A DNA stretch of 64,000 bases, from the NCBI GenBank assembly GCA_009833045.1, contig WUUP01000007.1, forward strand, positions 18,382 through 82,381, in the 5' to 3' direction. A program made the position numbers and the translations under genes. Shown piece by piece: positions 1-11,300 of the stretch. Under the pieces are notes generated by a model. It made no database searches, was not told the DNA's origin, and worked only from the letters and a program-made list of their open reading frames with translations. Source of the stretch: Saprospirales bacterium GYS_P2D. GTDB lineage: Bacteria > Bacteroidota > Bacteroidia > Chitinophagales > Saprospiraceae. Every line of letters begins with the position of its first letter. The stretch's first letter is position 1.

Positions 1-2340
1 CATAATCACCAGGTAGTAGATTATCGAAGCTATAGAGTCCGTCCATGTCAGTCTGCGTGCTGTCGAGTACTGCACCCATATCATCGAGGAGGTAAACGGT
101 TACTCCCTCTACTCCTGACTCAGTCCCATCTTGGATACCGTCGTTATTTTCATCAAACCAAACGTAATCACCAAGACTCGCTAATTCTGGACTTAAGCCT
201 GCATCTAAATCTGGGTAGTTTTCTCCAGCAGAAAGGTTCACTACTTGTGTCTCTCCTGTCAATGGATCTGCGTCACTGTCCAGCGTGTCATCGCCAATAT
301 TCTGTATCGTAGGTACGACCGATACGCCATTCACACTGTCTGGGTAAGCAAACCGCACTGCATAATCACCAGGCAGTAGATTATTAAAGCTATATAGACC
401 ATCAACATCCGTCAGCGTGCTGTCAAGCAAGCCGCCCATATCATCGAGGAGATAGACGCTTACGCCCTCTACTCCTGACTCTGTCCCATCTTGAATACCG
501 TCATTATTCTCATCAAACCAAACGTAATCACCAAGACTCGCTAATTCTGGACTTAAGCCTGCATCTAAATCTGGATAATGCTCGCCAGCAGAAAGGGTCA
601 CTACTTGTGTCTCTCCTGTCAATGGATCTGCGTCACTGTCCAGCGTGTCATCGCCAACATTCTGCATCGTAGGTACGACCGATACGCCATTCACACTGTC
701 TGGGTAAGCAAACTGTACCGCATAATCACCAGGCAGTAGATTATCAAAGCTATACAGACCATCAACATCCGTCAACGTGCTGTCAAGCAAGCCGCCCATA
801 TTATCGAGAAGGTAGACGCTTACGCCCTCTACTCCTGACTCAGTCCCTTCTTGGATACCGTCGTTATTCTCATCAAACCAAACGTAGTCGCCAAGACTCG
901 CTAATTCTGGACTTAAGCCTGCATCCAAATCTGGGTAGTTTTCGCCAGCTTCCAATGTCACTACTTGCGTCTCGCCTGTCACTGGATCAGCATCACTGTC
1001 CAGCGTGTCGTCGCCAATATTCTGCATCGTAGGTACTACCGATACGCCAGCTACACTGTCTGGATAGGCAAACTGTACCGCATAGTCATCAGGTAGTAAA
1101 TCTTCAAAGCTATATAGACCATCCATGTCAGTCATAGTGCTGTCAAGTACTACGCCCATGTCATCAAGTAAGTAGACGGTTACGCCCTCAACTCCTGACT
1201 CACTTCCGTCTTGGATGCCGTCGTTATTTTCATCAAACCAGACGTAGTCTCCAAGGCTTGCCAGCTCTGGACTTAATCCTGCATCTAAATCTGGGTAGTT
1301 CTCACCTGCTTCTAATGTTACGGTTTGGGTGGTTCCCGTCACTGGATCAGCGTCGCTGTCCAGCGTGTCGTCACCTGCATTTTGCATCGTCGCTACGACT
1401 GACACGCCAGCTACACTGTCTGGGTAAGCAAACTGTACCGCATAATCACCAGGCAATAAATTATCAAAACTATATAAGCCATCCATGTCAGTCTGCGTGC
1501 TGTCAAGCACTACGCCCATGTCATCAAGAAGGTAAACAGTTACACCTTCTACTCCAGTTTCGCTTCCGTCTAGGATGCCATCACTATTCTCATCAAACCA
1601 AACATAGTCGCCAAGACTCGCTAACTCTGGGCTTACCCCAGCATCAAGATCTGTATTGTTTTCACCTGCTTCAAGCGTTACTGTTTGCGTAGTACCTGTT
1701 ACTGGATCTGCATCATTGTCCATCGTGTCATCTCCAATATTCTGCTTCGTAGGCACTACTGATACTCCATCCACACTGTCTGGATAAGCAAACTGTACTG
1801 CATAATCGCCAGGCAGTAAATCATCAAAGCTATAGAGTCCGTCCATATCCGTCAGCGTGCTGTCAAGCACTGCACCCATGTCATCGAGGAGGTAAACTGT
1901 TACGCCTTCTACTCCTGACTCACTTCCGTCTTGGATGCCATCGTTATTTTCATCAAACCAGACGTAGTCTCCAAGACTCGCCAGCTCTGGACTCAAGCCT
2001 GCATCTAAGTCTGGGTAGTGCTCGCCAGCTTCCAATGTTACTGTCTGAGTAATTCCTGTAATCGGATCAGCATCACTGTCCAGCGTGTCATCACCAACAT
2101 TTTGTATTGTCGGTACGACTGTTACGCCATCTACACTGTCTGGATAAGCGAACTGTACCGCATAGTCGCCAGGCAGTAAATTATCAAAGCTATATAGTCC
2201 GTCCATATCCGTCAGCGTGCTATCAAGCACTGCACCCATATCATCGAGTAGGTAGACAGTAACTCCCTCTACTCCATCCTCGGTGCCATCTTGGATGCCG
2301 TCGTTATTTTCATCAAACCAGACGTAGTCACCTAAGCTGG
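1..2340 (-). repeat. Tandem 360-bp repeats encoding SdrD_B-like domains
   Basis: The sequence realigns with itself every 360 bases: the block beginning near 1, 361, 721, 1081, 1441, 1801 and 2161 is nearly the same each time. This gives six full units and a half unit cut by the window edge. Each unit encodes 120 residues starting with GDYVWFDENNDGIQDG, followed by GVEGVTVYLLDD and LYSFDDLLPGDYAVQFA, the signature of SdrD_B / Cna_B-like beta-sandwich domains with a calcium-loop-like DxNxDG segment. Such domains act as stalks in surface adhesins. The number of units beyond the edge is unknown. Confidence 0.93.
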
Positions 2341-5300
2341 CAACGCAAATAATAGATGAATCTATACTTAAATTAATTGTTGTAATGCTATCGCAACCGT
2401 TCGCTGCAGCACCGGCTAAAGTATCATAGTAAATACCGGCTGATTCGAGGCTGAGCGTATTCCACGTAAGTGGTAAATCAATCTCACAAACCATAGTATC
2501 TACGATCCCCTCGCCTCGTGGCAAAACAGTGAGGTCCACATGAACGATACTATCGCAACCATTGGATGCTGCACCAGAAATAATAGTCGTACCAGATGGA
2601 TTAGATTCATCATATATATCACCTGCTACGGCGAAAGAAGTGCCATCTCCCACACATATCGTCTCGACAATCGTGCTATCGGGAACTGGAAGTTCCACAG
2701 CTGTGACATCTGCTCTCAACTCAGGACAAGTACCTGTACCGCCGACAGTGTAGGTATATATGCCAGGTCCATCAATAGTAGGACTCCAAGATCCTCCTGG
2801 ATCTGGTGTGCCTTGAAGGGCGCTAAATAACTTTTGGGTAGTAATCGTATCACCTGTACATATAGAAAGAGTACCGTCATTACCTGGATCAAGACTTGAT
2901 TCCTCTGTCACAGTGACTGTCGACATATCACCTGAGCACAGGCCATTGGCTGGCAAAGTATACGTGTAAATCCCAGCTCCTGCAGGTGTAGGAGTCCAAG
3001 ATCCCAATGAATCTGGGCTTCCGCCTAATGCACTGAATAATATTTCTGGAGTAACCATATCACCTTCACAAAGAGTGATTTCAGCGTCTTCACCAGCGTC
3101 TACAGCCTCATCAACCGTCAAGACTAAAGTCGCTAAGCTATCGCAGCCATTCCCATTCGTCAAAGTAGCCGTCTGACTGCCTGCACCAGTGAAAGTCAAG
3201 CCATTCCAACTATACGGCAGGTCGTTCTCACAGATCGTCTCGGTGTTATTGCTTGAAGTATTCGGATTCACCGTCAAGACTAAGGTCGCTAAGCTATCGC
3301 AGCCATTCCCATTCGTTAAGGTAGCTGTCTGACTACCGGCAGTATTGAAGGTCAAACCATTCCAACTATATGGTAAATCGTTCTCGCAAATCGTCGCCGT
3401 GTTATTACTCGAGGTATTTGGATTGACTGTCAAGACCAAAGTCGCTAAACTGTCACAACCATTCCCATTCGTTAAGGTAGCTGTCTGACTGCCTGCAGCA
3501 ATGAAAGTCAAACCATTCCAACTATATGGCAAATCGTTCTCACAGATCGTCGCCGTGTTATTGCTCGAGGTATTTGGATTCACCGTCAAGACTAAGGTCG
3601 CTAAGCTATCGCAACCATTCCCATTCGTTAAGGTAGCCGTCTGACTGCCAGCAGTATTGAAGGTCAAACCATTCCAACTATATGGAAGATCGTTCTCACA
3701 GATCGTCGCCGTGTTATTGCTTGAAGTATTCGGATTCACTGTCAAGACCAAAGTCGCTAAGCTATCGCAGCCATTCCCATTCGTCAAGGTAGCCGTCTGA
3801 CTACCTGCAGTATTGAAGGTCAAACCATTCCAACTATACGGAAGATCGTTCTCGCAGATCGTCGCCGTGTTATTGCTTGAAGCATTTGGATTCACAGTCA
3901 AGACTAAGGTCGCTAAGCTGTCGCAACCATTCGCATTCGTTAAGGTAGCCGTCTGACTGCCCGCACCAGTGAAGGTCAAACCATTCCAACTATACGGAAG
4001 ATCGTTCTCGCAGATCGTCGCCGTGTTATTGCTTGAAGTATTTGGATTCACAGTCAAGACTAAGGTCGCTAAGCTGTCGCAACCATTCGCATTCGTCAAG
4101 GTAGCCGTCTGACTACCTGCAGTACTGAAGGTCAAACCATTCCAACTATACGGAAGATCGTTCTCGCAGATCGTCGCCGTGTTATTGCTTGAAGTATTTG
4201 GATTCACAGTCAAGACTAAGGTCGCTAAGCTGTCGCAACCATTCGCATTCGTTAAGGTAGCCGTCTGACTACCGGCAGTATTGTAGGTCAAACCATTCCA
4301 ACTATACGGAAGATCGTTCTCGCAGATCGTCGCCGTGTTATTGCTTGAAGTATTTGGATTCACAGTCAAGACTAAGGTCGCTAAGCTGTCGCAACCATTC
4401 GCATTCGTTAAGGTAGCCGTCTGACTACCGGCAGTACTGAAGGTCAAACCATTCCAACTGTACGGTAAATCGTTCTCACAGATCGTCTCTGTGTTATTGC
4501 TTGAAGTATTTGGATTGACTGTCAAGACCAAAGTGGCTAAGCTGTCGCAGCCATTCCCATTCGTTAAGGTAGCTGTCTGACTACCTGCAGCAGTGAAGGT
4601 CAAACCATTCCAACTATACGGAAGGTCGTTCTCACAGATCGTCTCTGTGTTATTGCTCGAAGTATTCGGATTCACCGTCAAGACTAAGGTCGCTAAGCTA
4701 TCGCAACCATTCCCATTCGTTAAGGTCGCCGTCTGACTCCCTGCAGAAGTAAAGGTCAAACCATTCCAACTATACGGCAAGTCGTTCTCGCAAATCGTCT
4801 CGGTGTTATTGCTTGAAGTATTCGGATTCACCGTCAAAACTAAGGTTGCTAAGCTGTCGCAGCCATTCCCATTCGTTAAGGTAGCCGTCTGACTGCCTGC
4901 AGCAGTGAAGGTTAAACCATTCCAACTGTACGGTAAATCGTTCTCGCAAATCGTCGCCGTGTTATTACTCGAGGTATTCGGATTCACCGTCAAGACTAAG
5001 GTCGCTAAACTGTCACAACCATTCCCATTCGTTAAGGTGGCTGTCTGACTGCCTGCAGAAGTAAAGGTCAAACCATTCCAACTATACGGCAAGTCGTTCT
5101 CGCAAATCGTCTCGGTGTTATTGCTTGAAGTATTTGGATTCACCGTCAAGACTAAGGTCGCTAAGCTATCGCAACCATTCCCATTCGTTAAGGTCGCCGT
5201 CTGACTCCCTGCAGAAGTAAAGGTCAAACCATTCCAACTATACGGCAAGTCGTTCTCGCAAATCGTCTCGGTGTTATTGCTTGAAGTATTCGGATTCACC

Positions 5301-8300
5301 GTCAAGACTAAGGTTGCTAAGCTATCACAGCCATTCGCATTCGTCAAAGTAGCCGTCTGACTGCCTGCAGCAGTGAAAGTCAAACCATTATAACTATATG
5401 GTAAATCGTTCTCGCAAATCGTCGCCGTGTTATTGCTCGAGGTATTTGGATTGACTGTCAAGACTAAAGTCGCTAAGCTATCGCAGCCATTCGCATTCGT
5501 CAAAGTAGCCGTCTGACTGCCTGCACCAGTGAAGGTCAAACCATTCCAACTATATGGTAAATCATTCTCACAGATCGTCGCCGTGTTATTGCTTGAAGTA
5601 TTCGGATTCACAGTCAAGACTAAGGTTGCTAAGCTATCGCAGCCATTCGCATTCGTTAAGGTCGCCGTCTGACTACCAGCAGCAGTAAAGGTCAAACCAT
5701 TCCAACTATACGGCAGGTCGTTCTCACAGATCGTCGCCGTGTTATTGCTCGAAGTATTTGGATTGACTGTCAAGACTAAAGTGGCTAAGCTGTCGCAACC
5801 ATTTGCATTCGTTAAGGTAGCTGTCTGACTACCGGCAGTATTGAAGGTCAAACCATTCCAACTATACGGAAGGTCGTTCCCACAGATCGTCGCAGTGTTA
5901 TTGCTTGAAGTATTCGGATTCACAGTCAAGACTAAGGTTGCTAAGCTGTCGCAGCCATTCCCATTCGTTAAGGTAGCTGTCTGACTGCCTGCACCAGTGA
6001 AAGTCAAACCATTCCAACTATACGGCAAGTCGTTCTCACAGATCGTCGCCGTGTTGTTGCTCGAGGTATTTGGATTGACTGTCAAGACTAAAGTTGCTAA
6101 GCTATCGCAACCATTCGCATTCGTCAAGGTAGCCGTCTGACTACCTGCAGTATTGAAGGTCAAACCATTCCAACTATACGGTAAATCGTTCTCACAGATC
6201 GTCGCCGTGTTATTGCTTGAAGTATTCGGATTCACCGTCAAGACTAAGGTTGCTAAACTATCACAACCATTCGCATTCGTTAAGGTAGCTATCTGACTAC
6301 CGGCACCAGTGAAGGTCAAACCATTCCAACTGTACGGAAGATCGTTCTCGCAAATCGTCGCCGTGTTATTGCTTGAAGTATTTGGATTCACCGTCAAGAC
6401 CAAAGTCGCTAAACTGTCACAACCATTCCCATTTGTTAAGGTAGCCGTCTGACTACCTGCAGAAGTAAAGGTCAAGCCATTCCAACTATATGGTAAATCG
6501 TTCTCACAGATCGTCGCCGTGTTATTGCTTGACGTATTCGGATTCACAGTCAAGACTAAGGTTGCTAAACTATCACAACCATTCGCATTCGTTAAGGTAG
6601 CCGTCTGACTGCCCGCACCAGTGAAGGTCAAGCCATTCCAACTATATGGTAAATCGTTCTCACAAATCGTCTCTGTGTTATTGCTTGAAGTATTCGGATT
6701 CACTGTCAAGACTAAGGTTGCTAAGCTATCACAACCATTCGCATTCGTTAAGGTAGCCGTCTGACTACCGGCAGCAGTGAAGGTCAAGCCATTCCAACTA
6801 TATGGAAGATCGTTCTCACAGATCGTCTCTGTTTTATTGCTTGAAGTATTCGGATTCACCGTCAAGACCAAAGTCGCTAAACTGTCACAACCATTCCCAT
6901 TTGTTAAGGTAGCCGTCTGACTACCTGCAGAAGTAAAGGTCAAGCCATTCCAACTATATGGTAAATCGTTCTCACAGATCGTCGCCGTGTTATTGCTTGA
7001 AGTATTCGGATTCACAGTCAAGACTAAGGTTGCTAAGCTGTCGCAGCCATTCCCATTCGTTAAGGTAGCTGTCTGACTGCCTGCACCAGTGAAAGTCAAA
7101 CCATTCCAACTATACGGCAAGTCGTTCTCACAGATCGTCGCCGTGTTGTTGCTCGAGGTATTTGGATTGACTGTCAAGACTAAAGTTGCTAAGCTATCAC
7201 AACCATTCGCATTCGTCAAGGTAGCCGTCTGACTGCCTGCAGCAGTGAAAGTCAAACCATTCCAACTATACGGTAAATCGTTCTCACAGATCGTCTCTGT
7301 GTTATTACTCGAGGTATTTGGATTCACCGTCAAGACTAAGGTTGCTAAACTGTCACAACCATTCGCATTCGTCAAGGTAGCCGTCTGACTACCTGCAGTA
7401 TTGAAGGTCAAACCATTCCAACTATACGGAAGGTCGTTCTCGCAGATCGTCTCGGTGTTATTGCTCGAGGTATTCGGATTGACTGTCAAGACTAAGGTTG
7501 CTAAACTGTCGCAACCATTCGCATTCGTCAAGGTAGCCGTCTGACTACCTGCAGCAGTGAAAGTTAAGCCATTCCAACTATATGGAAGGTCGTTCTCGCA
7601 AATCGTCTCGGTGTTATTGCTTGAAGTATTCGGATTAACCGTCAAGACTAAAGTCGCTAAACTATCGCAACCTTCGGCATTCGTTAAGGTCGCCGTCTGG
7701 CTGCCTGCAGTAGAGAAAGTCAAGCCATTCCAACTATATGGTAAATCGTTCTCACAAATAGTCTCCGTATTGTTACTTGAAGTATTCGGATTCACCGTTA
7801 ATACCAAAGTCGCTAAGCTATCGCAACCTTCTGCATTTGTCAAAGTCGCCGTCTGGCTGCCTGCAGCAGTGAAGCTTAAGCCATTCCAACTATATGGAAG
7901 ATCGTTTTCACAGATCGTCGCCGTGTTATTGCTTGAAGTATTTGGATTGACTGTCAAGACCAAAGTGGCTAAGCTGTCGCAGCCATTCCCATTCGTTAAG
8001 GTAGCCGTCTGACTACCGGCACCAGTGAAGGTCAAACCATTCCAACTATACGGCAGGTCGTTCTCGCAAATCGTCGCCGTGTTATTACTCGAGGTATTTG
8101 GATTCACCGTCAAGACCAAAGTGGCTAAGCTGTCGCAGCCATTCCCATTCGTTAAGGTAGCCGTCTGACTACCGGCAGAAGTAAAGGTCAAGCCATTCCA
8201 ACTATACGGAAGGTCGTTCTCGCAGATCGTCGCCGTGTTATTGCTTGAAGTATTCGGATTGACTGTCAAGACCAAAGTCGCTAAGCTGTCGCAACCATTC

Positions 8301-11300
8301 CCATTCGTCAAGGTAGCCGTCTGACTGCCCGCACCAGTGAAAGTCAAGCCATTCCAACTATATGGTAAATCGTTCTCACAGATCGTCTCTGTGTTATTGC
8401 TCGATGTGTTCGGATTAACCGTCAAGACTAAAGTCGCTAAGCTGTCGCAACCATTCCCATTCGTCAAAGTAGCCGTCTGATTGCCCGCAGTAGTGAAGGT
8501 CAAACCATTCCAACTGTACGGAAGATCGTTCTCACAAATCGTCTCGGTGTTATTGCTCGATGTGTTCGGATTAACCGTCAAGACTAAAGTCGCTAAACTG
8601 TCACAACCATTCCCATTCGTCAAGGTCGCCGTCTGGCTGCCTGCAGTAGTGAAGGTCAAACCATTCCAACTATATGGAAGATCGTTCTCACAAATCGTCT
8701 CGGTAGTGTTGCTTGAGGTGTTGGACAATACGGTCAGATTTACCGTGACGATACTATCACAACCATTTGCAGCAGCTCCGGCCAAGGTCGTCGTACCTGA
8801 TAGATTACTCTCATCATAGACATCGCTGCCTATCGTCACGCTATACCCACTTCCCTCACAAAAAGAATCCGTGAAAGTACCAGTCGCATGAGATAATTGA
8901 GTCACGACTACTTGTGCACTTACTGCCGGACAATATGTGGTAGCGGCATGTGTATAGGTATACGTACCAGCCCCAGATGGGCTTGGACTCCAGCTACCTC
9001 CACTATCTGGACTACCTCCCAAGGCATTAAATAATTGAGTCGCATTTACACTTTCACCTGGACAGATGGATAAAGAGCCATTTGATCCTGCTGACTGAAT
9101 ATTCTCAACAGTCAAGACTAAGGTAGCAGTACTATCACAGCCATTGCTATTCGTGAAATTTGCAGATTGGCTTCCTGCACTATTAAAGGTTAGACCATTC
9201 CATGAATAAGGAAGCTCAGTTGAGCAGATTGTTTCATTAGTGGTACTACTTGTTGGTTGATTAACAGTGACAGGGAGGCAATTACTAGTATCTCGACATG
9301 CTGATCCTGAGCAAGATTGATCCACCGAGGCGATGACTCTATAGTAAGTAGTCTGACTGAGCACTGGTGGATTATATCTTTGATTATTCGCTCCAGCTAT
9401 ATCTGTGAATCCCTCAGAGCAATTAGTAGTGCTCTGCTGCCACTGATAGCTAATGGCACTCGTCCCTGATGCTGCGGAGGCTATTTCAAATCGTACAGGA
9501 TCGTCTCCTGCACATATAGTCTGATTTCCTGTGATAACTTGAGCAGTGACTTCACCAGCATGGATATTTACTGTATATGAGAATGCGCCACACTGGCTCC
9601 CTCCATTTCCATCTGAAGAAAACTCGAATGAGGCACAGGCTGTAGCACCTGTCAGAGTCAGTGTATAGCTACATGGGTCATAAGAAAATCCCGATGATGA
9701 CAGCTGTGTCCACTCCCCTTCGCAGAAAGTACCTCCACCACAGTCTAATATTGACGTCAAGTCAATCTGATCATTGATAGAAAGACCACAGTAAGAGGTA
9801 TCAATGGTAATATTTTGAGCAGTAGGACAGCACTCTCTCACTATGTATAACGCCTTAGCATATGTACCTGGGACGTGACCGATACCCAGCGGTGCCTGAT
9901 AGACCATAGGCCCTGTAGCACCACCTGCATCGAGTACGGCTACACAGTCGTCATTTCTGGTACCTACGTAAATTTTTCCTGAATTTTCATCATACTCTAT
10001 ACCCCATGCACCTGCAAATCCCGAGGCATTCATTGATGCATCTGAGATAGTCTGTATGACATTGCCAGATGGATCGATTTTATAGATAGTCGTAGCACCA
10101 GTACTCCCTGAGCTGGTCGTAACCATGTAGATATTGTCATACTCATCTTGGACTATACCATGAGTGGTATATCCCCCAGGATTTGGCAGGGCTACAAAAG
10201 GTGTAAATGAAGTCAGATTTTGATCTACTATATAGATGTTATGAGTTTCATTTGTATTTCCGCCAAAAGATTGAGTGATGTAGAGGTCTCCGTTGTTGCC
10301 TTCCATGATATCCCAACCTGCTAAAGCATTAGGCAATGGAATGGAATCAACCGCTGACTGAGTACAGAGATCATGCATATATACGTAATATGGCCCACCA
10401 TTTGGGTCACGCCCAATGGAGAATATGTTATTTCCAATACTCACCATGTTCAGCGTTCTTCGCCAGTTAGGTATATAGTCAGCATCTTTTATAGATCCAT
10501 CACATCCAAGTTGGAATAACTGGGTCGTGGTCGTAGTTCCTGTTGACCCTTCGATTTGAGCGATGTACAGATTACCATTAAGGTCACTGACCACACCATG
10601 AGGGTCAACTATATTACCAGTGGGGACCCAAGGCGTACCAATTTCGTCACCGATGGATCCATCAGGATTAAGTGTAAATTTATGTACCAAATCTTCCGAA
10701 GGATCAGTAACATATAGATAGTCGGTACAGGCACAAGTTGCACTTTCAGGACAGATATCAACCACCTGTACTCCACAGGTACTGGATAATGCATATTCTG
10801 TATCTGTGACAGTCATGGTATAATACCCCGGCTGATCCACGATCGGGTTTGCTGTATTAGCTCCACTGACAATATTCCCATTATTTGTTGACCAGCTATA
10901 AGTAACCCCACTGGTATTACTGCCGCCCTCAAGACTGACCGATGTTGTTTCGCAATCCATTTCTTTACTGGGTCCTGCACTACACGTTGGCACAGGTAAC
11001 TCGATGATTATATCGTCGACTGCAGCTTCTGCAAAAGAAGCAGTAGTACTACTTGCTTCAACTAAAATTCGGATGTTTTGTCCTGCGTATATCGAAATAT
11101 CAAAATCCTGAACAGTATATGTAGGTGTAACATCTGTACTAGTCCCATTGGTAGTAAACAGTACTTGATTAAAAGTACCTACAATTGTGACACGTAAGAA
11201 ATCTTGAGCACCAGATCGATTATCATTAGAAAAATATGAGCTCAGACTAAGCCCTATAACGGGACGATTAGGAATGGCTATTACAGGCGAAATAGCCGAT

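Noticed and set aside
1258-1692. Plus-strand open frame over the 360-bp repeats
   Set aside because: Antisense to the SdrD_B-like coding repeats; low-complexity composition and no recognisable motif.
2540-2830. Two overlapping plus-strand frames (2540-2830 and 2562-2753)
   Set aside because: Both are antisense to PKD-like coding sequence of the giant surface gene.
3117-8732. Possible CRISPR array
   Set aside because: Units are contiguous with no unique spacers, are 156 bases long, and encode protein in one frame.
7557-8819. Plus-strand open frames across the 156-bp repeats (7557-8012 and 8481-8819)
   Set aside because: They run antisense to the continuous minus-strand gene and stay open only because the repeat has no stop in that frame; they repeat the same peptide and have no family features.
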